Positions 47,755-59,113 of a stretch of DNA of 64,000 bases are shown here, one piece after another. The translations under genes were made by a program, and so were the position numbers. Below the pieces are notes generated by a model that saw nothing but the letters and a program-made list of their open reading frames with translations, made no database searches and was not told the DNA's origin. The DNA is taken from NCBI RefSeq assembly GCF_024763615.1, contig NC_077224.1:2666001-2730000 (forward strand), in the 5' to 3' direction. This DNA is from Phlebotomus papatasi. Its lineage: Eukaryota > Arthropoda > Insecta > Diptera > Psychodidae. Position 1 is the first letter of the stretch. Each line of letters opens with the position of its first letter.

Positions 47755-49925
47755 TCGGAAACTGTTATAAAACTGTTATACTAAACAATTTGGAAGGAAT
47801 TTGATTTTTATGTAAGGTATTCTTCTACTAGGTATTTCTTTCTTTCAAAATTAACTAATTCCATCAAATCGTTGTAAGGATATGAAAACTGTTATAAAAG
47901 TAATTTTATGAAATAATTGTTGTTTTTGTTTGTATTATTGGAAATCAATCTTTACGAATTGGTTTCAGTAATCATTTAAACTGGAATATCTAATTGAAAG
48001 GGATGTGTAATTTTGTTTTTAGAACATAGAACAAGCTTTTATAAAATACATGATCACAAAAATTAATTCTAACTAAAATCTGATCATTTATAAATATATA
48101 TACCAGAGACATATTTATAAATTTCCAAAATTGTGTAATTTCATCAACTTGGAAAGGATATGAAAACTGTTATAAAATTAGTTTTATGAAATAATTGTTG
48201 ATTTTGTTTGTATTATTGGGAAAATATCTTTACGAATTGGTTTTAGTAGCCTTTTGAACTAAAATATCTATATTGAAAGGGATGTGTAATTTTATTTTTG
48301 GAACATAAGATATAAACTGTTATAAAATACATGATCACAAAAATTAATCAAAAAAATCAGATCAGTTATAAAAATATGTACCAGGTACAAATATTATTGA
48401 ATATCTTCACAATAAAATGAAATTTACATTTAAAAGATGTTGAAGAAATCAAAGAAGATTCAAACAGTCCGATGTTATAACTTGTATACGAAGGATAACT
48501 AAGCTAACTTTGTCTAATTTAAGTAAGCATAGAAGAAGGAATATGGGTATTTTCAAAATCACTTATCAATCTAATCACAACATAATGCACGAATTACTCT
48601 GAAAACTTTTAATTAGGGAATAAATTATATATAAAATAAATACAAAAGGCGGCAAACTGTTATAAAACTCTAAAGTTTTTTAATCAAATTTGGGTAACTT
48701 ATAAAGCGCATTACAAAAATAATGACAAACAATATTTCCATTATTATGAGAGAAGTTCAAAGAGAAAAGGTTTTAGAATCACAACAAATATTGAGAAACT
48801 GTTATACAGGTTAATGCAATAAAATATAATAATTTAATGATTTATGAAATAATTTTAAAGTTCACTGGTTACTGGCAAATTTAGATGATAAATTTGTCTT
48901 CCCGAAATATGAAAAGTGCATACTAAATTTATTTCCGAATATGGTAGAGTCTACAATTATGGATGTTATACACTTATTGACAGCGTGCAAAAATCTTAAG
49001 TCATAAAATTATAAGTTTAAGATGTGATAAACAAATTTTGTGATTTTTCGAAATCTGTTTTATGCAATAACTTCAGTTTTTTGCACACTGTAGTTAAGTG
49101 TATAAAATACATGCGGAGAATGTTCAAAACCTGTTATACGACTCATATAAATCAATTTTAGTCAAGTTTAAAATATAAAAAAAATATATGACGTTTGTTA
49201 TTATTCTTTAAGATCTATTACGAGAAATTTCAAAATGAAAGAAGAACTACGTCAAATTTAAAATGAATTAAAGAAAACATCAAACTGTTATAAAATTCAG
49301 AGTGTTTTTCATCAGATTTGGATAACTTACAAAGAAGATTGAAACTTTATGGCTAGTTTTGAAATAAACAATTTTTCCATGAATATAAGAAGAGTTCAAA
49401 GAAAAAATGTATTAAATCCACAACGAATATTAAGAAACTGTTATACAATTTAATGCATTAAATTTTTATTGAATTTGTATAACATGCCAAACGTGTTTCT
49501 TAATGGGTTTCTTTTAGATTGAGATAAAAATTGCTTTCTCAAAATATGAAAATTGTAAAATAATTTTTATCCCAAATCCGCAAAATATATTAAGAAACTG
49601 TTATAACATTCAATTACAAGTTCATTAATTTTTATTTAATTGGCATGATTAGTAATAAACCACATAATTTTGCTGCATAAATGGGTAAGTCGTCAAAAAA
49701 CCATAAGTTTATTTTCGAAATAAATATGGGAAGCTCTGAAACTGTTATAAAGCTTGTATAATAAATCTGGGTTATTTTTGATGACAGAATCGGTTTTCAA
49801 ATTGCTTTTAAAGAGTAAATATAATTCTTGAAAAATGGAAACTTTGCATTTGTTTTCAGAATAAGTATATAACAAATTTTATAACAGTTTTATAACAAAC
49901 TGTTATAAAACTGTTATACACTTAC
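47755..49925 (+). repeat. Array with conserved ACTGTTATAAAA core, block 2
   Basis: Core positions 47760, 47887, 48034 (degenerate), 48165, 48315, 48471, 48655, 48797, 48961, 49128, 49283, 49436, 49596, 49740 and 49899; spacings 127-184, mostly 142-167. At 49880-49920 four cores stand back to back in both orientations. A 280-bp duplication (GGGATGTGTAATTTT) covers about 47880-48350. Ends about 130 bp from CycD exon 2. Confidence 0.88.
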
Positions 49926-50051
49926 TTTTTTTTAGACCTGTTTAAGAAATTGCAAGAATTTAAAATGTTTTCGCGGAACCTATATATAGCCGCATCTTCA
50001 AGATTTATCAATAAAAACGATAAAATCAATAAAAGTCAAAGTTCTACTTAC

Positions 50052-50273
50052 AATTAGTTCATATTTTGTGATACTGGAGTCGGTGAAGTAGACAAGAACA
50101 TCCGCTGAGAGGCTCTTGCAGCTTGGCTCTCGGAGTTTTGAGGCCAAAAGTAGGCAGGCAGATGCAAGAAGTTGAAGACTAGTCTTGGGAACAATTTTCC
50201 TCCTCAAATGCCGATCCATGTAGTTGAGGGCGAGTATGAAAACCTCCTCCTGGCACTTTCTCTGTTCGCACAG
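50052..50273 (-). CDS. CycD: Cyclin D, exon 2 (first exon in window; main cyclin box)
   Basis: Encodes 74 residues in phase 0, starting LCEQRKCQEEVF and ending SSITKYELI. The string CQEEVFILALNYMDRHL is the D-cyclin version of cyclin-box helices 1-2, and LLASKLRE carries the conserved Glu of the 'ASKLKE' motif used in contact with the CDK. VYFTDSSITKYEL matches the IYTDNSI..EEL segment of D cyclins. The acceptor is TTTGATTTCTTGCAG, with the first coding base at 50273. The donor GTAAGT begins at 50051. The upstream exon, which should end in a WMLE-like sequence, is not in view, so no start codon is annotated. Identification as D-type rather than A, B or E-type rests on CEEQKC-like and YTDNSI-like motifs and on the C-terminal exon. 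Cyclin identity is very secure. Confidence 0.96.
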
Positions 50274-50279
50274 CTGCAA

Positions 50280-50880
50280 GAAATCAAAAGAAAATTTCCA
50301 CTTGAAGGAGACTCTTTAAATGCCGTTGGAAATCCAAAAGAGAACTTTAAATGCTATTTAAGTCGAGATTTCTAGGAATTTTCTGATTAATTTGTGCAGC
50401 TCGATATAAAAATTTTTTCCCTCTTGTTTATTTGACAACAATATTCATATCAATTTCTAGGAAGTGATAGAAATATTATTAATTCCACACGTTTTGAATT
50501 GGTGTGACAAATTAATATTGTGGTAAAAGATAGGAGAGTTATTTGATAGAGAATCAACATTTAAAAGGCAGAAATTTGTGGGGATTTAAAAACAGTAATA
50601 CTATTACTTAGTGCTCTTTTTCAGGAAAGAAGTCCATTTATAATCGCAGATTTTTAATTTTGCAAGTAAATTCCACCAGAAAGAGAATAATATTTAAAGG
50701 AATAATAGAATGAGGAAGAATCTTGAAGTTGTTGATATTTGATAATGTTTATCACTTTCGAAATATTTCATATTTATCGCAATAAAGATCGCTGAAATAA
50801 TTTTATTTTCTGCAATCTTTAAACCTGCAAAAAGTCTTGTCACCGGACCTAATTAATTTTGTAATGACGTTAATTAGAAA
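50280..50880. other. CycD intron 1 next to exon 2; nothing recognised
   Basis: The 67-codon plus frame (50172-50375) is the antisense shadow of exon 2. AT-rich otherwise. Confidence 0.4.
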
Positions 50881-50924
50881 GGAATTTGAGGTTATCATAA
50901 ACATAACCTCTAATAAAATCTATT

Positions 50925-51168
50925 CACTGAAAAAAATCCGAAAAAAAATCCGGAAATGTTAATTTTACCCTGCATTATTGATCCAAAATCTGTGTAAATA
51001 TTACCCTTTTTAGGTGTATTGGGGGTTAAAGTTACCCTTTTTCATGTTATTTTTCCCCTTAAAAAGATGTAAAATCAACATTAAAAAATGTTCATATATT
51101 TTTACACCTAAAAAGTGTTAAATTTAAGAGGAAAAAAAAGTTATTCGTAGCCTCTTTTTTTCTCAGTG
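50925..51168 (-). mobile_element. CACTGAGAAAAA MITE family, copy 5
   Basis: Complete, reverse orientation. Forms a 0.7-kb inverted pair with copy 6. Confidence 0.85.
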
Positions 51169-51399
51169 TTCAAGCTTTAGTAAGAATAAATTTAAAATTT
51201 CCCCGAATAAAAGGAATAACACTTGCAATTTTATCTGTTCTAACCACAAATTCGCCGATTTGATAAGGTTATATTTTTATTTTATTATTTTATTATAAAA
51301 TTTACGACATAACGTGATATTCTTTCATTCTCGTAGCAATTTTAGAGAATAAGATCGACTTGCAAATCAATAAATTTTTAGAGCACCTTGCTTAAAATA

Positions 51400-51650
51400 T
51401 TGAGAAAAAAACGGGGGTGCGATTAACTTTTTTTCCTCGTAACTTTAACACTTTTTAGGTGTAAAAATATATCAACATTTTTAATGTTAATTTTACATCT
51501 TTTTAAGGGTAAAATTAACATGAAAAATGGTAACTTTAACCCCCAATACACCTGAAAAGCATAATATTTACACCGATTTCGAATCAATAATGCAGGGTAA
51601 AATTAACATTTTCGGAGTGTTATTTTAACTTTTTCGGATTTCTCTCAGTG
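51400..51650 (+). mobile_element. CACTGAGAAAAA MITE family, copy 6
   Basis: Complete apart from the first bases, forward orientation, ends TTTCTCTCAGTG at 51650. Confidence 0.85.
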
Positions 51651-52559
51651 AAGGAGAAGAGGTTAAGAATATAAAGATTGAGAATGTGAGGTTAAGTTTG
51701 GAGTAACATAACCTATAATAATACTTTGATTAATCGACTCGCTTACCTACATTGGATTACATTTCTTAGCAAAACTTAACATTGAGAAGCTTATTTGAAA
51801 GTCAAAATTAATTTCTCTAATCTTTCGGAAAACAAAGTCATATTATTTGTCAAGGTTATGTCCCGAAAGTATAACACCTTCAATTCTGTTCTAAGAATAA
51901 ATGTGCAGTAAAGTCTTTGAAATTTAGTAAGATCTTTAATTTCTGCATTAAAAAGCATTATGTTAAAACGAACCCAAGTATATTAAAAATATTTGGTTTA
52001 AAGTTATGTTGAATATTTTTCAGAAACTTCAACACTCAAGTGTTTTTTTCAATGAGATTTAAGTGACTTTTAGAAGATTTTCTACATGTCAGTACGTAAA
52101 AACTCTAAATATTGGGTCAAGTTCTCTCACTCAGCAAAAGAAGTTAATAAAGAATATGAGGTTATATTGAACATAACCCCAAAGAAACTTAGTCAAACTT
52201 TGAATGGAACAAATTGCAGAGTTCTTGGAATTAAAGATCTTTTTTAAATACATTTGTTCAATTGGGAAATAACCCTAGAGATCTTCTTTTTATTCTAAAA
52301 AATATTTCATTCTAACCTTAAAATATTAAAGTCTGTTTCAAAAACAAAGTATTTATCGGAAACCAAGAAAAACATATGTCTTATCAATATTGTTTTGTTA
52401 ATATTCAAATTTGAGGTTATATTTCATCAATTATAACCTTCCTGAACTATCCAAAGTTTAAATGAAAAACAGAACTTCTGGGTATTTCAGAAGCAAGAAA
52501 AAATCAAGAACGCAAAATATGCTTGATTTAGACTCTTTAGAGGTTATGTTTATTAATTT

Positions 52560-52875
52560 TTGGCTACTTAAAAATCTTTAAAAGTTCTTCGAGAGAGTTT
52601 ACTTTAGTAATCAAATTTGTTTTATAAGAGCTGTTTCATAAAAAAGCTAAATAAAACATTAGTATATATTCCTCAATTTGTAAAGGTTTGAACCTTTTCT
52701 TCCGCAGGAGGGCTCTGTTTTCTCCCGCAAGTGGCGCTCTAAACTGTTCTCAATTTTTAGTTCTAAATATTTGAAGTTCATATTATGGCCTAGATTTAAT
52801 AAAACTACGAAGTTTTTTCTAAACTTTCGTTTTTCCATTATATAAGAAATTAATTAATTAATTTAGAGCGAAAGA
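52560..52875. other. AT-rich intron DNA, nothing recognised
   Basis: No gene or repeat recognised. Confidence 0.35.
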
Positions 52876-52878
52876 GTA

Positions 52879-53068
52879 GGGGAAAGTACTCTACCTTCGA
52901 ACGTTCATGCCTTCGACTAATGTGAATTTTCTTTTAGTTTTCCTAAAAGACTTTAATTGATGATAAGCTTACTAATATTTAATAGAAATGTATAAGTCTT
53001 TTAGGAAAAACAAAAGAAAATTCACATCATTCGAAGGCATGAACGTTCGAAGGTAGAGTACTTTCCCC
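52879..53068. mobile_element. TA-flanked foldback MITE, GGGGAAAGTACTC ends
   Basis: Arms of about 75 bp, GGGGAAAGTACTCTACCTTC then GAACGTTCATGCC, in inverted order with TA outside both. 190 bp. Confidence 0.88.
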
Positions 53069-53079
53069 TAGTATTAGGC

Positions 53080-53600
53080 ATCTCTTGCAAGATGCATCCC
53101 TTTCAGAGATTCCCTGAATTTGCAAAAATCGCAGGTGACACGTTGAAGGTCGATTAGAGGAATTTTCTCGAAAAACTCCAGCAGTTCAGAGACTTTTTAG
53201 CTCAAACAGTGCGACATGTGAGAAAAAAAATTGTATGATTCATTTTATCTCAATCGGCCCTATTGACACCCAAAAAGAGTCAATTTTTTTTTGCTCTTCT
53301 CACTCTCAAACAGACTTATGATTCGGGGATTAAAGAAAGAATTCGTTTGTCAACCTTCTGTCAGCTGTTTTATCAGGAGACAAACTCGGTAGCTGGGCAA
53401 AACGAGAAAGAGTGAATGAGAGAGAGAGGAAGACAAGGAGACCTCTGGAGAGATTATTTCAACCCCCGGAAATTGTATTACCGGAAATTGAAAGTGTTAC
53501 ACTGTAACCATCCATCGCAAGCAATAAAGACAGTCATTGTTAGTTCGACGACGACGACTCTTTTTTTTTTCTAGAAGCCCCGTGGACGGGAAATTGTCGA
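53080..53600. other. Single-copy island, no gene recognised
   Basis: Includes GAGAGAGAGAGGAAGACAAG and CGACGACGACGAC. No frame of note. Candidate regulatory DNA in CycD intron 1. Confidence 0.3.
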
Positions 53601-54040
53601 CAATATATAACATTTAATATGAGATTATGCGACTATTTAGTTGATTTAATACATTGTTATCAATTTTATGTATAGTTTGTATGAAAATTGTCGTAGGAAT
53701 CTTTCAGTTTTTGCTCGACTGACGAGAGGGTTACATGTTTTGATTCATCTATAAGACCCAGAATGTAGGCAATTAAACTTTTAGACAAATCAAAATGGTG
53801 GTCGTCGAGGCCAAATTTTCTTATTATTTTTGGGATTTCTGTTAAATGGCTTTACCGAATTTAACAAATTTAGTACCGTCGGAAAGGTCTTAGAATCCTC
53901 TACAATCAGCATTTAAGAATTATCAAAAACTAAAGAAATTGTAATCGGAATTGCAAACTAAAAGTGAAGTCGAAAGAACACCTCTTCGAAAGAGAACCCT
54001 TATTGACACTTTTGTCAAAATGATTAAATTTATTTAATGT

Positions 54041-54062
54041 TAATTAATTAATTAATTAATTT
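54041..54062 (+). repeat. TTAA microsatellite
   Basis: A (TTAA)n run of about 20 bp, at the edge of a remnant of the 33676 MITE family. Confidence 0.8.
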
Positions 54063-54483
54063 ATTATTCAGAAACATAGGAAAAATTTTGTCATTATGAA
54101 GCTTGGGACGTGCTTTTCCTTACTGACATAAAGCAACAATAAAATCCCATCCATCGCTTTAGTTAAGTTTCTCGTAATACTTCTTAACTAATCTTCAGTA
54201 AGTTGAGTCCAATTTTGTCAAGTAATTTCCGCATTTTAATTTGACAAGTGTCAGCTTCATCTTTTTGACAGATGTCAGTGTAAGTTTTCACATGACAATT
54301 ACATATAAAATTCAGAATAATTGAGCGTTATGGCTTATAATTTGGAATTTCTTCAATAATCTTTAGCTAGTTGCAAATAACTTCTAGTCTCTGCCATATT
54401 TTAATTTGATTAAATTCAGCTTGATAATTTTGACAGGTATTTGACAGAATGAATTTTCGGTTTGATGGGACTTAGCAGACAGT

Positions 54484-54780
54484 GTGAACGGAAAAATGGA
54501 CCTCTCTTGATTTTTACTCTTTAATTCTTCATGACGTTTCGAAGATGAATGTCGTCTTCATCAGGTTTCGAATTGGAGGGAAAAATCACGTCAGATGGGA
54601 AAATTTGCTGTTGCACAAAATTGTGAAAAAGTCCAAGTGAAGTGCAACAGTAAACTTTCTATTTTCCCGCCTGTACGTGAATTTTCTTCCAATTCGAAAC
54701 ATGATGAAGAGGGCATTCATAATCGAAACGTCGTGGAGAATTAAAGAGAAAAATCAAGAGAGGTCTATATTTCCGTCCAC
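54484..54780. mobile_element. Foldback MITE with AAACGTCGTG/CATGACGTTT arms
   Basis: Arms of about 120-150 bp, starting GTGAACGGAAAAATGGACC at the left and (inverted) GTGGACGGAAATATAGACC at the right. Shared words TCTCTTGATTTTT, GACGTTTCGA and TGTTTCGAATTGGA. Target duplication not evident. 297 bp. Confidence 0.75.
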
Positions 54781-54849
54781 TATCTGTTGACAGTTACGTC
54801 TTTCAATTAAAAATAACGATTTGAATTAGAAATAATTGAGCCTTATGGC

Positions 54850-55128
54850 CTACTCCCTGGCAAGTGGCCTTCAAAGTTGAAGCCACTTCTCACATTCACA
54901 TATAGATTGTTATGGAAATTTTTCTGCACTCGTAACCGTTACACGTTATATGTCACAATTGAGGTGTGCCTTGTACACAGGACTCTGTGTCTTGTAAAGA
55001 GGGATAAATATTCTATATTTCCATCTAAAAAGTTTTTCGGAATTCGAAGTACAAGCTGAGTTTGGAAGCAATTTATGAGTTGGCTTCAAACAGCTCCACA
55101 TAAAAAAAAACTTTTTGCCAGGGGGTAG
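54850..55128. mobile_element. 8-bp-duplication TIR element, CTACYCCCTGGCAA ends
   Basis: CTACTCCCTGGCAA and (inverted) CTACCCCCTGGCAA, flanked by CTTATGGC at 54842-54849 and 55129-55136. The empty site is seen in the neighbouring array unit (TCTATGGCCTATGATTATGC at about 55312). 279 bp; an hAT-type footprint, superfamily not certain from TIR alone. Confidence 0.85.
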
Positions 55129-55401
55129 CTTATGGCCTATGACTAAGCATTTCATAACTACTCCTTCACTAGTTGAACATAGCTTATTCTAGTCACTGCC
55201 ACACTTTAATTTAATTAATTTCAGCTTGATTGTTTTGACAGGTGTCAGCGTAGATTTTGACAGTTACAGCTCCAAATTCAAAATAACGATTTAAATTAAA
55301 AATAGTTGAGTTCTATGGCCTATGATTATGCATTTCATAACTAATCTTTCTCCAGTAGAACATAGCTTACTCTGCTCACTGCCACATTTTGATTTAATTA
55401 A

Positions 55402-56604
55402 CCCTCTAACAGATAAAACCGTCTCAAAATAGTCTTCACAAAAATCACATTTACAGCGACAATAAAGGTTTTATTTATTTAAAAGTATTATAGTGTCCTC
55501 GGTAAAAGTCTTACAAACATCTCTTGAAAGTTTGAACTCATTTTGACTCTTCGTTAAGTTGCCATTCCCAGTTTTGTGTGACGGGTCAGAGAAAAAGCAA
55601 CAAAAATACCGACTTAAAGTTATCTGACTGAAAAAAAAATTTTTACTGAAAGATTTGTAATTCTACTTTGTATATTTTATTAAAAAAAAATGGAAAAAGT
55701 GAAAATGTGAATTTTAATAGCAAAGAGTTTCAAAAAAATCTATAGTTTTTCACTTAGCGCGTAGAAGACTAGAGTAAATTAAGCTAATTCAAAACCTGCT
55801 CCAAATGGAAATTTTTCGCTACTCCAAATGGAAACGTCACTGTTTTCATGATAAATACAGTACTAAATTATTATATTTATAAATTTTCTATACCTCAGTT
55901 TCATTATTTAGTTAATTTTGCTCCAAATAAAGCGAAAATTTATGTCATATTTCTGGCTAATTTTAGTTAAATTAAGTGCTAATCTTTATTGTTAACGGTA
56001 CGTGAAGTTTTCAAATGAAATAATTACCTATTTCGTGAACAAAAACGGTTTTTCTGAAGTGTCTTCTTTCTGAAGCTTCAATAGGAAACCGCGGAAATAT
56101 GATTTTTGGGAGAGATTTTCTTATTGTTTTAGATGGGATAGGTGAAAAGACCAGGAATAAGAACAAATCCTACTCTCAAGAGCAACTCAACAAGGTTTTG
56201 GAAGCCTTTCGTCGCGGTTTCACTTACACTTTTTGTCTCCAATTAGAACATTTCCCTTGTCTCCATTTGGATTAATTTGTTTCCAATAGAAGCATTTTAC
56301 ACTCGTGTATTTTTCTTGTATTTCAGAAGTTTTCAAATTATATCTAAAGAATTTTCACTAAACAGTAACATTCTAGAAGAGTCAAGGAGCAAATTTATGT
56401 AATTTTCTTCAGAAAAATATTAACTTAATATGCTCAATCTTCTGTCAAAGTTAAAGCGTCTGAAAATGGTTTTGAATTAGGACATTTACCCTAAAAGAGA
56501 TAATGAAGAATGGATGGTTTTTCCGACTTCATTGCATCATAATTGTCCTAGAAAACATTGTTTTAGAACTTTTTTCGCATATTAAAGAAAACACTGTTAG
56601 AGGG
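55402..56604. mobile_element. piggyBac-like MITE, CCCTCTAACAG ends, TTAA site
   Basis: CCCTCTAACAG and (inverted) CCCTCTAACAGTGT, flanked by TTAA at 55398-55401 and 56605-56608. CCC...GGG termini with TTAA are diagnostic of piggyBac. The neighbouring array unit at about 55200-55250 shows the uninterrupted TTAATTTCAGCTTGATTG. Carries the TA element 55772-56491 inside. No transposase. Confidence 0.85.
55772..56491. mobile_element. TA-flanked TIR element, GRGTAAATTAAGC ends (copy 2)
   Basis: A second copy of the 25949-26539 element with a single-base change at the left end and about 130 bp more interior sequence near 55945-56095. Nested in the piggyBac-like MITE. Confidence 0.85.
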
Positions 56605-56779
56605 TTAATTTCAGCTTGATTTTTTGACAGATGTCAGTGTAAATTTTGACAGTTGACAGTTCCAGCTTCAGTTGAGCATTGTAGTCTATGACATAGCATT
56701 TCTTAACGAATCTCTAGCTAGTTCTACTTGATTTTTGCTGGCCTTCGTCACAACTTAATACTCAATCGACAAAAATTTT

Positions 56780-57700
56780 AGCCTGGCCTCTAATCAGTAT
56801 AGATAGCGCAGTTTCGCTCTCGTCAACCCTTTTTTTTTATTCTTCTCAAACATTTCTTACCCATTCAATAATGTGCAATATTTATTAATTATATATTGGC
56901 TTTAGACAACCATCTCCCTCTAGCATTCGTCTTTGCTTTGCCTTATATAGAGCAATATTGCTACATTTTATATGGACATAACATGTGTATTTATTTACAC
57001 TGAAATTGATTAGATTATTTCTCTACTGAGATGATAACATTTCTTTTTAAAGAAAACTCTCCAATATATAGAAGAAAATTATTCCCCTTGTGCCTTTGGT
57101 TCTTTTTTTTGCTGTATGGGGAATTATGAATGAATTAGGAGGAAAGTGCATAGTGATGGGAATGTTGGAGGAGAGATTTATTAGTCCAGAAGAGGGTCCT
57201 GATCTGTTGGGAAGAAAGCATGAGAAAGTTTAGGTCTAAAACCCGCATTTTCTCAGGGAAAGAGCAACTGGCTAAATTTATGCTTCAATGCTACAATTTG
57301 CCCTTTTTTCAACCCCTGTGCACCCAGAAGAATGGTCAAAATGAGCAATTTTGAAGCTCAAAAAGAAAAAAGTTAATTACTTGACATCTGCATTCACGCA
57401 CACGATTATTTTCCCCTTTAATATTATATATCTTTTCCAACTAGACATACGCATTCGTCTGTTAAAACGACCAACACATGCCTTTCCTTCCTCTGTGAAA
57501 GAGAGGTAAAGCTATCAAAAAAAAAAGTTGGTTAGGTGTTACATGAACTTTTTATTTAGCGTTTTTTTTTTCACTTTGAGCGCTCTTTAAATTCTCATGA
57601 CTCGTATATGCTATATCTTATTTATTTCGGGGTATATGGAAAAAAATTATGTGGTCACTCGTTCATGGGTGTACAAAGTCAGGGAAGGCACGACGACGTA
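56780..57700. other. Single-copy island, no gene recognised
   Basis: Mixed composition, no frame over 60 codons. Candidate regulatory DNA in CycD intron 1. Confidence 0.3.
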
Positions 57701-58030
57701 CTCCAACAAATGTTTAAAGCGTAGAAAGAACCTCTACTGAAGTGAAACATGAATCGGACATTTAAATTTTAAAATACCCAGCAGTGTTGGCTTTTAAAAA
57801 AAAAATTGGCTGAGTGGCAGAATGTGCCAGAGAGACACTCAATTTAATTTTTGTTGTTATTGCAAAATTACCAAGCAGATTCGCACACTTTTTATATACC
57901 ATTTGGCACATTTTTCTTCAAAATATTTAAATGGGAAAAGCTCCTCAAAAGGATGCTTTTTATTATTTTCTAACAATTCTTTCACTTTTTTTTTTAACAA
58001 AATATAATGATTTTTTTGCATTATTTTTTT
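57700..58030. other. AT-rich stretch, nothing recognised
   Basis: No gene seen; a 61-codon plus frame only. Confidence 0.35.
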
Positions 58031-58727
58031 ACTTAAACATTGGTCAAAGATCTCGATTCTTTAAACAGTTTGGGCAGGGGCCCATCAAGCCTAATAAAAA
58101 GTGAAGCTATTTTTCAATTTTCCTTGTAAAAATTTTGCAAATATTGCACCGCGACTTAAATAAATTTCCTCGTAGTTCTTGTATTATTTCGGCGACCATT
58201 ATGAAATATGTATTTATAAATAGCTTTTAATGCATTATTTCGAAATATATCAGACTGATAAGTCAATTCTCTTTAGGAAAAAACTTGCCAATAGTTTTCA
58301 GTATGGAAAAATGAAGTATTGAGAGGCCCCTGGTTTAGGAGGGAAAAGGACATGGTAAACCCTTCAAACTTTATAAAATAATGTTCATTTGTGTTTTTTT
58401 GCAATATTCTGAGGGGAAGATAATTAATTTTGTGTATCCTTCCCAACTGATGATCGAAATACTTGATTGTTTAAACACGGGATTATTTTTGATACGAAAA
58501 GGATATTCAAAGAACTTTTTCTTTATATTCCAGAAGCTGACAGTGCTTTGTATTTTCTGCATTTATTGGAAGGAGAAAACTAATCTTCCTGCATTTCCTT
58601 CTCCATCTATGATCAATGACTTTGATTCTATAAACACTGAATTATTTTTTATACAAAAACGATATGTAGATTTTTTTCAAAATTTCCCACAAACGGACTA
58701 TCCCTTGTGTTTTATGGATTATTATAA

Positions 58728-59113
58728 CACTGAGAGAAATCCGAAAAAGTCAAAATAACATTCCGGAAGTGTTAATTTTACCCTGCAGTATTAATCCGAA
58801 AACGGTGTAAATCAGAGGCGTGCAAGAACCGTTGAAACCGAATAAACGTCAAAAGAAACATGTACATCAATGGTCAAAACGCTAACACAACAAATTTATT
58901 TTGACGTTTATTCGGTTTCAACGGTTTTTGCACACCTGTGGTGTAAATATTACCCTTTTAGGTGTATTATGGGTTAAAGTTACCCTTTTGCATGTTGATT
59001 TTACTCTTAAAAGGTGTAAAATTAACATTAAAAATGTTGATATATTTTTACACCGAAAAAGTGTTAAAGTTATGAGGAAAAAAAGTTAATCATAGCTTCT
59101 TTTTTTCTCAGTG
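58728..59113 (-). mobile_element. CACTGAGAAAAA MITE family, copy 7 (split)
   Basis: Complete copy in reverse orientation, split by the hAT-like MITE 58813-58940. Inserted in the 150-bp array. Confidence 0.88.
58813..58940. mobile_element. hAT-like MITE nested in MITE copy 7 (128 bp)
   Basis: CAGAGGCGTGCAAGAACCG and (inverted) CACAGGTGTGCAAAAACCG, then TTGAAACCGAATAAACGTCA at both. Flanked by a perfect 8-bp duplication GTGTAAAT (58805-58812, 58941-58948), which is single in the other copies of the host MITE. Confidence 0.93.

Larger units (their letters stand above)
50880..52560 (+). repeat. Diverged array with GAGGTTATGTT / AACATAACCTC words
   Basis: Cores near 50888, 51693, 51851, 52001, 52157, 52313 (inverse), 52411 and 52541; spacings in the second part mostly 130-160 bp. 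Several are hairpins (GAGGTTATCATAAACATAAC then CTC). Interrupted by two MITE copies. Same core word as the 30.8-32.0 kb array, unit sequence otherwise different. Confidence 0.55.
54185..56745 (+). repeat. Tandem array, about 165-180-bp period, invaded by transposons
   Basis: Units with TTTCAGCTTGATTGTTTTGA then CAGGTGTCAG, followed by AAAATAACGATTTAAATT and TATGGCCTATGA. Unit starts near 54248, 54413, 55219 and 56606; the last two are about 180 bp apart once the piggyBac-like element is subtracted. Three different elements sit inside (54484, 54850, 55402). Confidence 0.8.

Noticed and set aside
44100..49925. CRISPR-like regular repeats
   Set aside because: Eukaryotic intron, core only about 14 bp, spacers diverged copies of each other rather than unique; a degenerate tandem array.
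53505..53540. GATGGATGG on the minus strand considered as the WM of the missing cyclin D exon
   Set aside because: Surrounding frame does not encode a cyclin-like sequence.
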